NCBI GenBank assembly: GCA_018645475.1
Contig: JABGWU010000222.1
Coordinates: 1 to 32,582 of the forward strand
DNA length: 32,582 bases
Reading direction: 5' to 3'
Source: Opitutia bacterium
GTDB lineage: Bacteria; Verrucomicrobiota; Verrucomicrobiia; Opitutales; Seribacteraceae
In this document: one piece after another, positions 17,576 to 25,425 of the stretch
How the letters are laid out: each line of letters opens with the position of its first letter
Position numbering within the stretch: the stretch's first letter is position 1
Program-made: the position numbers and the translations under genes
The notes under the pieces: generated by a model
Database searches by the model: none
Seen by the model: only the letters and a program-made list of their open reading frames with translations
What the model was told of the DNA's origin: nothing

Positions 17576-18451
17576 ATGAACTTCAATGAAGCCAGAGATC
17601 TGTTATGGATTGCAGGCGGGCTGTACGGATTGGCCTTCCTTGTTGGCTTCCTTAAGACTTTTCGAATAAACTGGGCTCCATTACAAGAAGGGCCACTAGC
17701 AGCAATTATTTTAGGATTTATTATCCATACTAAGGCACTCTATTTACGTGGTTTAGAAGTTCATGGATGTCCATTAGGAAATGGATTGGAGAGAATTCAG
17801 TTCATCCTCTGGTCCTTGATACTGGCTTTTCTAATTTTAAGGATTATTTGGAAACTCGATTTGCTTGGTTCCTTTTGTGCGGGTCTCGCTTTTGGAGCGG
17901 GTTGGTTATCTCTTGCACTGCCTAAAATTGACCCAGCATATTGGCTTGCTCCAAACTATCAAAAGCTCTTCTCTAATCCATGGATTGAATTGCACGCCTC
18001 AATCGCCATTTTCAGCTATGGATTATTTTCACTTTTAGCGGTGGTGAGCGTCATGTATTTAATACAAAGGAAAGCTCTTCTTTCACGAAAATTTGATAAA
18101 CTCGGATCCTACCTCCCTCCAATTCAGGACTTGGAAGTTGCAGGATGGCGACTTCTATCAATTGGAGTTATTTTTCTTACTGTATCTATTATTGTCGGAG
18201 GCATGCATTGGACCCGACATCCGGAATTTGTATCAAGTTCCAAGTTGCTCATCACGATCTTGCTATGGATCGGTTATTCAACTGTTTTTTTTCTGCATAC
18301 AACAAAACATTTATATGGGTCCAAATTTGCTAAAGTATCTATCCTTTTACTATGTATAGCTATCGCAAGCCTTGCCCTCGTTAATTCAAGGAAAGGTGTT
18401 AAGCAAAAAGATATCATACCTCCAAATCAAACGGAGACTTTGGGTTCATGA
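17576..18451 (+). CDS. HemX/CcsA-like cytochrome c assembly membrane protein
   Basis: This 291-residue integral membrane protein has about eight hydrophobic segments. The segment HASIAIFSYGLFSLLAVVSV is typical of the CcsA/HemX superfamily, which contains heme-handling cytochrome c maturation proteins and HemX, a membrane protein encoded next to hemA that can lower GluTR levels in Bacillus. The tryptophan-rich WGxxW-type heme motif of CcsA is not evident; GGMHWTRHPEF occupies the corresponding late region. That, and direct coupling to hemA (ATGA overlap at 18448-18451), favours the HemX subgroup. A role in regulating or assisting heme synthesis is inferred from context. Confidence 0.78.
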   Translation: MNFNEARDLLWIAGGLYGLAFLVGFLKTFRINWAPLQEGPLAAIILGFIIHTKALYLRGLEVHGCPLGNGLERIQFILWSLILAFLILRIIWKLDLLGSFCAGLAFGAGWLSLALPKIDPAYWLAPNYQKLFSNPWIELHASIAIFSYGLFSLLAVVSVMYLIQRKALLSRKFDKLGSYLPPIQDLEVAGWRLLSIGVIFLTVSIIVGGMHWTRHPEFVSSSKLLITILLWIGYSTVFFLHTTKHLYGSKFAKVSILLLCIAIASLALVNSRKGVKQKDIIPPNQTETLGS

Positions 18452-19515
18452 ATAACACGACTAACCATTCCTTATTTCTTTTAGGGAGTTCCCACCAAGT
18501 TGCCGACTTAGCTGCCCGCGAACGTATTAGCTTACCGGCAGACTCTATCGATGAATTCTATAATGGCTTAGGACAAATTGATGGCTTAGATGAATATCTT
18601 TTACTGAACACATGTAATCGAACGGAAATTTATGGAGCTTCTCGCGAAAAATTTTCAATAGATTCATTGCTTTCATACCTAAGTAAATTTCGTAAACTTG
18701 AACCTGAGTTCTTAAGTAAGCATTCATATCAAATAAATAATCATGAAGTCATAAATCATTTATTTAAGGTAACCTCTGGAATTGATTCTCAAATGATAGG
18801 AGAAACCGAAATTTTGGGACAAGTAAAGAAAGCATATGATGAAGCCTGTAAAAGAAATGCTTCAGGAAAAATGCTTAACCGGCTTTTTCAAAAAGGATTT
18901 CAAGCCGCGAAATGGGCACGAACAAATACCGGCATTTCAAAAGGACAGGTAAATTTGGGAAATGTGCTCTGTGATTTGGCACGAAGAATCTTTGGTAAAG
19001 TTTCCAATTGTAGATTACTTGTGGTTGGAGCCGGAGAGGTTGCTGAAAGTACCATAGAAGCTTTTAAATCGAGAGGATCGCAAGCTATAACTGTCACTGG
19101 GAGAACATTTGACTGGTGCCCTCTCAGTCGTCGAAAACCAGACGAGTTGGCAGAAAAATTTGGCGGATTTGCTCTATCTTTTAATCAGTTTAAAAGTTCC
19201 CTGCACCTCTTTGATGTTGTTCTCACATCTACTGCAAGTGGCCGATCAATGATTGACCTGACCGATGTAAAACATGCGATGAGTAAAAGACCGACTCAAC
19301 CTTTATTTCTGATTGATGCATCTGTTCCCAGAAATATTGAAGAGCAGGTCTCCCAAATAGATAATGTCTTCCTGTACAACATGGATGATGTTTCTGCCAT
19401 TGCGAATGAAAATTTAAAATCTCGAATCTCAGAAGTAGATCGATGCAGAGGAGCCCTCGCCCGAAGGGCCCGTAAATTATGGGAACAAATGATTCAGGCT
19501 AGAGAAGCAACTTGA
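18448..19515 (+). CDS. hemA: Glutamyl-tRNA reductase, short form
   Basis: This 355-residue protein reduces glutamyl-tRNA(Glu) to glutamate-1-semialdehyde with NADPH, the first committed step of C5 heme synthesis. The catalytic Cys56 lies in LLLNTCNRTEIYG. SGIDSQMIGETEILGQVKKA and KWARTNTGISKGQVNLG are further family blocks. The NADPH fold begins LLVVGAGEVAEST. The protein stops shortly after the long connecting helix (GALARRARKLWEQM), about 60-70 residues shorter than the usual 415-430, so the C-terminal dimerisation domain is largely absent. The stop lies 22 bases inside the convergent lpxB gene. The start overlaps the HemX-like gene by ATGA. A partial Shine-Dalgarno (GGAG) lies 12 bases upstream. 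Confidence 0.95.
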   Translation: MNNTTNHSLFLLGSSHQVADLAARERISLPADSIDEFYNGLGQIDGLDEYLLLNTCNRTEIYGASREKFSIDSLLSYLSKFRKLEPEFLSKHSYQINNHEVINHLFKVTSGIDSQMIGETEILGQVKKAYDEACKRNASGKMLNRLFQKGFQAAKWARTNTGISKGQVNLGNVLCDLARRIFGKVSNCRLLVVGAGEVAESTIEAFKSRGSQAITVTGRTFDWCPLSRRKPDELAEKFGGFALSFNQFKSSLHLFDVVLTSTASGRSMIDLTDVKHAMSKRPTQPLFLIDASVPRNIEEQVSQIDNVFLYNMDDVSAIANENLKSRISEVDRCRGALARRARKLWEQMIQAREAT

Positions 19516-20666
19516 ACCAACCAGTCCACAGCTGATTTTTGGTTCGATGAGGTCAGGCATGCAATTAGTTTTTTCGCATTCCCATCTGCTTTATTTCGTG
19601 CCTGGTCATCGCTTAAAATTTGACTCATAGAGTCACTCAATGATACTCCATTTGCATTATGTTGGAGGAATTCAGAGTATGGCGGATTATCTGGCAGTAA
19701 AATATTGGCCATTCCTAAATATGGAACTTTTACCAAAATTCGTCCAAGAAAATATGTGAGAGGGTGAACCCGGTAAGCAATTACACCAGGAATTCCAGCT
19801 AAAGCACAGGAAAGTGACATGGTTCCTGAACTCATAAGAGCTGCCCTAGCCCCCAAAATAGTTTCACCTTCAACCACTTGAATATTCTCTTTAATTTTAT
19901 GTCTTTTTGATAAAAGGGAAGATACTAATTTACGAATCCTTAAATCTGGAACAGGAATTTGAGCTTTCAAATCAGGATAAATTATTAATAATTGCTCATA
20001 AGCATCAAGTAGAACAGGCAAGATTCTTTCCACCGGTTGAGACCGACTGCCGGGCAAAAGAAGTAACGGTCCACTGGAATCATAATGAACCGGTGATATA
20101 AAATTACTCTTGGTAAAAGGATGCCCGACAAAAGAGACTGGTAATTTGGTATCGCTATAACAATCTACTTCAAATGGAAAGATAACTCCTAATCCATCTA
20201 AAACCTGTTCCATTATAAACCTTCGTTTTGGCTTCCATGCCCAAAGTTGTGGGCTAATATATTGAATAATTTTCACCTGTCCTCCACCCTTATCGGAAAT
20301 ACCAATTTTTTTAAGTTCTTTTGCTAGCCTTAGGTTAAAACCAGGATAATCAATCAAAAGAACACTCTTTGGTTTATGCTTTCTTATCCATTCAATCGTA
20401 TTTGAAAAAATTTGTTTAAAAGTTTGATAATTTTTTAAAACCTCAATGACACCAACAACCGCGTGCTCAACTAAAGGATAAACTAAAAAAGCACCTTTTT
20501 TCTCAAGACAGGGTCCACCAATGGCAGCACAATTTAAATGAGGGTATGACGAGATTAAATCCTCCATTAATAGAGATCCATGCTGATCTCCTGAAGCTTC
20601 CCCTGCAATGATCAAGAGATCAATTGACTGATCAGAAGGTGAATTAAATTGTAAATTTGCAATCAA
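19494..20666 (-). CDS. lpxB: Lipid-A-disaccharide synthase
   Basis: This 390-residue glycosyltransferase joins UDP-2,3-diacylglucosamine and lipid X to form the lipid A disaccharide at the inner membrane. Diagnostic blocks are LLIIAGEASGDQHGSLLMED, LLIDYPGFNLRLAKELKKIG, QYISPQLWAWKPKRRF, PVSFVGHPF and LLLPGSRSQPVERILPVL. The start is a TTG at 20666, one base after the TGA of the upstream oxidoreductase gene, since no ATG lies before the family's first strand. It is the last gene of a nine-gene minus-strand run and overlaps hemA tail to tail by 22 bases. Confidence 0.96.
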   Translation of the reverse strand: MIANLQFNSPSDQSIDLLIIAGEASGDQHGSLLMEDLISSYPHLNCAAIGGPCLEKKGAFLVYPLVEHAVVGVIEVLKNYQTFKQIFSNTIEWIRKHKPKSVLLIDYPGFNLRLAKELKKIGISDKGGGQVKIIQYISPQLWAWKPKRRFIMEQVLDGLGVIFPFEVDCYSDTKLPVSFVGHPFTKSNFISPVHYDSSGPLLLLPGSRSQPVERILPVLLDAYEQLLIIYPDLKAQIPVPDLRIRKLVSSLLSKRHKIKENIQVVEGETILGARAALMSSGTMSLSCALAGIPGVIAYRVHPLTYFLGRILVKVPYLGMANILLPDNPPYSEFLQHNANGVSLSDSMSQILSDDQARNKADGNAKKLIACLTSSNQKSAVDWLVQVASLA

Positions 20667-20667
20667 T

Positions 20668-21603
20668 TCACAGAGTTGCGTTGATTTGCTTCGTGATTAA
20701 CAAAGCAATTTCCAGAGCGGTTTTTCCGAATGCACCATCAGTCTTCGGAGTTAAAGCTCCGTTAACACACTGAATAAAAGATTCTAGCTCCAATGCCAGT
20801 GGTTCCCCCTTCTCAACAGGAACATCCTGTTTGTTCAAAGTAATTCCTTCTTTTTTAATAAGATGTCCTTTTTGGTTCATGAAATCTAGAGATAAATAAC
20901 CGCTGTCTTGAAAAACTCTAATTTCTCGGGCCTTTTTTTCACTTACTCGACTCGCACTTAAATTAGCAACGCAGCCATTTTCAAAACAAATCCTCGCATT
21001 TGCAATATCTTCTGTAGGGGAAAGAACTCGTACCCCAATTGCGTCGACCTTGGAAATGGAGGAGGAAACGAGTGCCATAGCTATACCAATATCATGAATC
21101 ATCAGATCAAGTACCACTCCTACTTCGGTTCCCCTGGGTTGAAAAGGAGCAAGTCTTTCGACCGTAAGGTATTTAGGCTGCTCAACGGCATCCTCAAGAA
21201 AAGTCATAACGGGATTATAATGCTCAATATGTCCAACCTGTACTATAGTTTTATTCTTTTGTGCCACATTTAGGATATCCTCGGCTTCGCTCAAAGAAAC
21301 GCACAATGGTTTCTCAATTAAAACATGACAGCCTAAATCCATAAGAGGAATAGCTACCTCTGCATGAAGGTCTGTGGGTGACACCACACTTACCACATCG
21401 CAACTTTCTCCCAATTCCTTCAAGCTACTAAATACAGTGCAATTTTGATCATTTGCCACGCTTTCGCATACATCCAAATGAGGATCAAAAACGCCAACAA
21501 GTTCGCAGGAATTCAATGAATTGTAAATTCTTGCATGATGTTGTCCAAGATATCCCACTCCGGCTACTCCACATTTGATTTTTTTCTGTGATAATTCAGC
21601 CAT
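20668..21603 (-). CDS. Gfo/Idh/MocA-family oxidoreductase next to lpxB
   Basis: This 311-residue NAD(P)-dependent oxidoreductase has a Rossmann motif GVAGVGYLGQHHARIY at the N-terminus, the VVSVVSPTDLHAEVAIPLMD block, the EKP substrate-site motif in VLIEKPLCV, and VGHIEHYNPV. Its position one base upstream of lpxB suggests a role with UDP-sugar or lipid A precursors. Such a gene is, to my knowledge, a recurrent lpxB neighbour in several phyla. A GnnA-like UDP-GlcNAc 3-dehydrogenase is one possibility, but the aminotransferase partner GnnB is not in the window. The enzyme family is secure; the substrate is inference. Confidence 0.88.
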   Translation of the reverse strand: MAELSQKKIKCGVAGVGYLGQHHARIYNSLNSCELVGVFDPHLDVCESVANDQNCTVFSSLKELGESCDVVSVVSPTDLHAEVAIPLMDLGCHVLIEKPLCVSLSEAEDILNVAQKNKTIVQVGHIEHYNPVMTFLEDAVEQPKYLTVERLAPFQPRGTEVGVVLDLMIHDIGIAMALVSSSISKVDAIGVRVLSPTEDIANARICFENGCVANLSASRVSEKKAREIRVFQDSGYLSLDFMNQKGHLIKKEGITLNKQDVPVEKGEPLALELESFIQCVNGALTPKTDGAFGKTALEIALLITKQINATL

Positions 21604-21608
21604 AATAA

Positions 21609-22304
21609 TTATTGGTTTTGCAATGTACCCTTTTTTAAAAAGAGTGAACGGTTTGTTGCTTGAGCGAAAATTGGATTATGGGTCACTAAAATGAGGGCGG
21701 CATTTTCCTCGTCACAACTTTTCAGTAGTAAATCCATCACTTCTGCCCCAGTCCTCTCATCTAAATTCCCCGTAGGTTCATCAGCAAGTATCAATTTTGG
21801 ATTATTAATTAACGCTCTGGCTATGGCCACCCTTTGCCTTTCCCCGCCAGATAATTTTGAAGGCACCTGCCTTTCTTTTTGCCCAACTCCCATTCTGTTA
21901 AGTAATTCACGAGCTCGTGTCGTAGATTCTTTTCCAAAGGAACCAGACAATCTTGCTCCAATGAGTACATTTTCTAAAACATTCAACTCCGGAATTAAAT
22001 AATAAGCTTGGTAAACAACACCGAGAAAACTTGCTCTTATTAAAGCCTCAGCGGAAGCACATTTCGAAGATGCACTCATTTTATGATTTCCCCATCTTAT
22101 CTCACCGCGATCTCCTGTCTCCAAACGAGCCAATAAATTCAATAAAGTTGTCTTGCCACAACCAGAATCCCCACGAATGCTCATAGATTGACCAGCAGAA
22201 ATACTCAGATCGATATCTTCCAAAACCTGAAAGCTACGGCCCTCAAAAAGAAAGCTTTTTGCCAAGCCCTTTGCTTCCAGTACAATATCGACCGAACTAC
22301 TCAC
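21609..22304 (-). CDS. lolD: Lipoprotein-releasing ABC transporter ATPase LolD
   Basis: This is a 231-residue ABC ATPase. The Walker A motif is GDSGCGKTT, the signature is LSGGERQRVAIARAL, and Walker B is LILADEPTGNLDE. The sequence belongs to the LolD/MacB-type group and powers extraction of lipoproteins from the inner membrane. The start is a GTG at 22304 inside the end of the permease gene (8-base overlap), so the two are translationally coupled. The next gene begins 5 bases after its stop. A MacB-type or FtsE-type role is possible from the ATPase alone, but the LolC/E-type permease supports LolD. Confidence 0.92.
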   Translation of the reverse strand: MSSSVDIVLEAKGLAKSFLFEGRSFQVLEDIDLSISAGQSMSIRGDSGCGKTTLLNLLARLETGDRGEIRWGNHKMSASSKCASAEALIRASFLGVVYQAYYLIPELNVLENVLIGARLSGSFGKESTTRARELLNRMGVGQKERQVPSKLSGGERQRVAIARALINNPKLILADEPTGNLDERTGAEVMDLLLKSCDEENAALILVTHNPIFAQATNRSLFLKKGTLQNQ

Positions 22305-23904
22305 CTCTTAAAGCATCAGCAGGTTTTAAACGAGTTGCACGCCAAGCCGGCAGTAATCCGGCTAAAGTTGAAACAAGGACGGCAAAAAAAGCAAAAGATA
22401 AAAATGTATGAAAACTTCCAACAGATTCCCATGGATAATATATTTCCAAACTATAAAAATCATAAAATTGAGATACCCCAGCCTGTCCATCCTCTCCTGC
22501 AATATTCTTCACTATAAATGACATTAACTCATCTCTGTAATACATAAATATCAACGCAAATCCACACCCTAAAACAGCTCCCATTATCCCAATAATAAAC
22601 CCCTGCAAACAAAACACCGCACCCACAGAAAACCTGCCCCCCCCCATCGCAATCAATAACCCAATCTCACGAATCTTTCTTAAAACTGAGGTCATCAATG
22701 CAATGGCAATGGCAAAAGCTGCAACTAATCCGATCGGAACCATAATTAATATCATAAGATACTCCTCAAATTTTAATAAATCAAAAAACCATGCATTTTC
22801 AACAAACCAAGGTACCACGCCCCATCCATCACCAAGAAATTCTTCCAATGCTTGGCAGGATTTTGCTAATTCCCGCTCGTTGCTTGCAACTGATTTAATC
22901 GCTCTTAAGTAAAACCCGTCAATGCGACCTTCATCTCCACGCATATCTTGCATAAACCGGATTGTACTGAATAATGCTTCGGTATGAAAACCTTGCCAAG
23001 GAACTTCAAAAATTCCTCCGACTCGAACTTCTCTTGGCGGAATCATCTCATCTGCCTTAATCTTTTCAATCATGGAAGGAGAAAAAGCTTCGACTGTTGA
23101 ACCTTTAAAAACATGAAATTTAAACAGATCTCCTTTTCTAAATATTTCATTTCCAATTACCGGTTTAAAAATAGGGAATCCGATTCCTCTATCGATTGGA
23201 CCATCGCTTAATAAACATTCAATCTCATCACCTGTGCTGATATCTCGAACACGGTATTTCTGTTCACTTTTGAACTCAACTTCCCACTCGCCCGATTCAA
23301 CAAAAGGATCCAACCTTGAAACCGAAATCGTCGAAGATACAGAGCTCCTGCTATTATTTACATCATAAAATCGGATTACCGATGGTGGTCTAACACCCAA
23401 TCGCTTCGCCACTTGAGAACTTACAAAAATAACATCATCCTCGAGAGTATCAATTGTGGGAACTGGGGTTATATCTTCGGCGTCATGAGCATCCATCTTC
23501 ATTGCCCCACCTGTTAAAAATGAATCAATATCAAGAACCAAGCTTTCTCGATCAGGCTTAATTCCCATTGAAAATGGGATGGAGTGATAATCTCCCTTTT
23601 GTAAAAGAAGTTGTCCCTGTAAATAAGGCATTACTGAATCGATAGAAGAATATTCTTCTATTTTCTTTTGTTGTTTTTGCCAATTACTCGAAGGTTTCCA
23701 TTGAATCACTCGTCCATGTCCCTGTGCGTCAATGATGTCATTTCGAAATTTATTTTGAAAACCTTGCATAAAAATAATGACCACAATCATTACATTTACA
23801 CCAAGAGCGACACCTACAATGGCCAAAAGTGAGAAAAAAGATACTTTCTTTTGACTTGGGAAAAGTTGCTTCCAAGCCAAATATAAAGGCCAAGGTAATT
23901 TCAT
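22297..23904 (-). CDS. lolC: LolC/E-type ABC permease with enlarged periplasmic domain
   Basis: This 535-residue permease has four transmembrane helices in the LolC/E layout: one near residues 22-48 (SLLAIVGVALGVNVMIVVII), then three at about 385-412, 428-458 and 500-522. Family blocks include the N-terminal LAWKQLFPSQKKVSFFSL and the C-terminal LAGLLPAWRATRLKPADALR. The periplasmic domain between helices 1 and 2 is about 330 residues, and the protein is over 100 residues longer than typical LolC or LolE (about 400-415). Only one permease gene accompanies lolD, so it may work as a homodimer. It overlaps lolD by 8 bases. Confidence 0.88.
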   Translation of the reverse strand: MKLPWPLYLAWKQLFPSQKKVSFFSLLAIVGVALGVNVMIVVIIFMQGFQNKFRNDIIDAQGHGRVIQWKPSSNWQKQQKKIEEYSSIDSVMPYLQGQLLLQKGDYHSIPFSMGIKPDRESLVLDIDSFLTGGAMKMDAHDAEDITPVPTIDTLEDDVIFVSSQVAKRLGVRPPSVIRFYDVNNSRSSVSSTISVSRLDPFVESGEWEVEFKSEQKYRVRDISTGDEIECLLSDGPIDRGIGFPIFKPVIGNEIFRKGDLFKFHVFKGSTVEAFSPSMIEKIKADEMIPPREVRVGGIFEVPWQGFHTEALFSTIRFMQDMRGDEGRIDGFYLRAIKSVASNERELAKSCQALEEFLGDGWGVVPWFVENAWFFDLLKFEEYLMILIMVPIGLVAAFAIAIALMTSVLRKIREIGLLIAMGGGRFSVGAVFCLQGFIIGIMGAVLGCGFALIFMYYRDELMSFIVKNIAGEDGQAGVSQFYDFYSLEIYYPWESVGSFHTFLSFAFFAVLVSTLAGLLPAWRATRLKPADALRGE

Positions 23905-23920
23905 GAGAAATTCAAATTAA

Positions 23921-24235
23921 TCACTCCCTCGGAGTATCAGTCATGTTTAGTTCCGGCACTTGATCATCTTCGAAAAGAGTAACATTCAAATCAATGGAAC
24001 GGTAAGGTTCAATCCATTCATTCCATTGATCTACTAAGTCATCATCAATTTTGGGCAATGGATAATCATCCTGAAGAAAAGAAACATAGCCAAAATAAAG
24101 GACAACTAAAATCAATGCAGTCATAACCAGCTTTATTAAACCTTTTAAAATGGCGAATAAGAGGAGAACGCACAACAACGCTAATGTAAAACTGAGTAAA
24201 GGGTGACTTAAAATTTGCTCTAGTATTTCTTCCAT
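23921..24235 (-). CDS. Small membrane protein of unknown function
   Basis: This is a 104-residue protein with a long hydrophobic stretch (about residues 14-52, LSFTLALLCVLLLFAILKGL then VMTALILVVLYFGYVSFL). The stretch is probably two closely spaced helices, followed by an acidic soluble tail (DDLVDQWNEWIEPYRSIDLN). No family is recognised. It lies 16 bases before the lolC start and 45 bases after the lipoprotein gene, in the middle of the envelope gene run. An accessory role at the inner membrane is plausible but unproven. Confidence 0.72.
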   Translation of the reverse strand: MEEILEQILSHPLLSFTLALLCVLLLFAILKGLIKLVMTALILVVLYFGYVSFLQDDYPLPKIDDDLVDQWNEWIEPYRSIDLNVTLFEDDQVPELNMTDTPRE

Positions 24236-24280
24236 TTTAGCTTTTTTTTAAATTACTTAAATATTCGACTAAAGAAATAT

Positions 24281-24808
24281 TCACTTGGGATGACTATTTG
24301 CAGATAAATCGACACGGGGATTAGGTAATTGATAATGAAACCCCTTTCGAAACAGTTTAGCCTCCAATTCCTTCATATCTCTACTTAATAAACGAACAGC
24401 TGCTCTTTGTCTCTTTGTCTCTGCATTTTTTACCTTTAACCTTGCTAACCATTCAATCCTCTTACCTTCGGTTATAAAACCTTTATCGGATGGAAAACGA
24501 TCTTCAATCGCTTGAAATTTCAAAAATTCTGACTCAAGAATTATTTCACTTCGACGTGCCTCATCAGAGCGAATCTGAGCCTCCACAATCAATTTTCTAA
24601 TTTCCAACCATTCTAGTTCAAGATTTGATGCTTGTAGTTTTTTTTGAATTTGAACTTTTTCTGCACCAAGACCAAGAACCGTATTACCCGAAAAACTGCT
24701 TGGATTCTCTGAAGACGATTTGTTCGGTTTACTTGATTGGCAAGAACACAGGAGTAAGAAAAACCCACTCCACGCACAAATAGAAAGGTTTTTTACTTGG
24801 AAACCCAA
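24281..24808 (-). CDS. Lipoprotein with charged coiled-coil body
   Basis: This 175-residue predicted lipoprotein has hydrophobic residues 11-21 and a clear lipobox LLLCSC ending at Cys22, followed by a Ser/Lys/Asn-rich linker. The body (about residues 50-160) is strongly helical and charged (LELEWLEIRKLIVEAQIRSD), probably a coiled coil. The start is a TTG at 24808 inside the end of ydbL (16-base overlap); no ATG precedes the lipobox in frame. I recognise no family. The overlap ties it to the YdbH/YnbE/YdbL unit, and a structural or regulatory role there is inference. Confidence 0.75.
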   Translation of the reverse strand: MGFQVKNLSICAWSGFFLLLCSCQSSKPNKSSSENPSSFSGNTVLGLGAEKVQIQKKLQASNLELEWLEIRKLIVEAQIRSDEARRSEIILESEFLKFQAIEDRFPSDKGFITEGKRIEWLARLKVKNAETKRQRAAVRLLSRDMKELEAKLFRKGFHYQLPNPRVDLSANSHPK

Positions 24809-25158
24809 TTTCCCGAAGAATTCTTAAACCAATGACCTTTCTTGGCTTTACTTGCGATCGCTTTGGCAAACTTCTTGGCTACATCTTTAGTCTCACCTCC
24901 AGTTTTCTCAGCCAAAATTTTAAATAGTGTAACACGGTCCTTGTTTTCTGCTTTGACCAAATTTGCAAGCTCAGTGGATGCCTCATTTCGGACTAGAAGC
25001 ATTCCATTTAATCCCTCGCCAATAGAACCTGCATCTTTGGCAGCAAGAACACTTGGCAAACGAGCTTTCATCCGACTTGTAAGGTTTGAATCAGCAAATA
25101 CCGAAGAAAAAGCAATTAATGATATGAAAAGAAGGTAAATAAAATGTTTAAAATTCAT
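24793..25158 (-). CDS. ydbL: YdbL-family periplasmic protein (DUF1318)
   Basis: This 121-residue exported protein starts at ATG 25158 (MNFKHFIYLLFISLIAFSSV), with signal cleavage after VFA. A longer frame reaching 25218 has an implausible leader and overlaps the ynbE gene. The mature part matches DUF1318/YdbL: SIGEGLNGML, NLVKAENKDRVTLFKILAEK, AKAIASKAKKGHWFKNSSGN and a terminal WVSK, parallel to the E. coli YdbL ending. YdbL acts with the YdbH-YnbE bridge, probably by keeping YnbE from improper assembly. It follows ynbE by 25 bases and overlaps the next lipoprotein gene. Confidence 0.88.
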   Translation of the reverse strand: MNFKHFIYLLFISLIAFSSVFADSNLTSRMKARLPSVLAAKDAGSIGEGLNGMLLVRNEASTELANLVKAENKDRVTLFKILAEKTGGETKDVAKKFAKAIASKAKKGHWFKNSSGNWVSK

Positions 25159-25183
25159 AATGAGTATAATTTCAGTTGCTTGA

Positions 25184-25357
25184 TTATTCGGACTCTTTTT
25201 CGTCGCCATACAAATCATCCAAAAAATCGTTCACTTCTTTTTCAATTTTAATAGAAATATTATGATCAAGTGTAATGTGATGTTCTGTTTTCATAACTGT
25301 ACAACCAAAATTGCCGAAGAAAATGAAAATGGGTAATATACGAAAATAAGAGGACAT
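25184..25357 (-). CDS. ynbE: YnbE-like small lipoprotein
   Basis: This 57-residue gene is easily missed because of its size. It begins MSSYFRILPIFIFFGNFGC, a short signal with Cys19 as the probable lipidated residue. The mature part, TVMKTEHHITLDHNISIKIE followed by KEVNDFLDDLYGDEKESE, resembles E. coli YnbE: a short lipoprotein with an alternating beta-strand segment of the form PITINMNVKIEHE. It sits exactly between ydbH (68 bases upstream) and ydbL (25 bases downstream), the order found in E. coli. YnbE is an outer-membrane lipoprotein that associates with the YdbH C-terminus to complete a bridge across the periplasm. The call rests on motif, length, lipobox and position together. Confidence 0.85.
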   Translation of the reverse strand: MSSYFRILPIFIFFGNFGCTVMKTEHHITLDHNISIKIEKEVNDFLDDLYGDEKESE

Positions 25358-25425
25358 TTATCGAAAATAAGTTTATCTTTGTTTTCCTGCAACCGATAAG
25401 TTTTCTACAATTAAAAAAACATGAA

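Noticed and set aside
25159-25218. ydbL start at 25218
   Set aside because: The extra 20 residues precede a clear signal peptide and overlap the ynbE-like gene in another frame.
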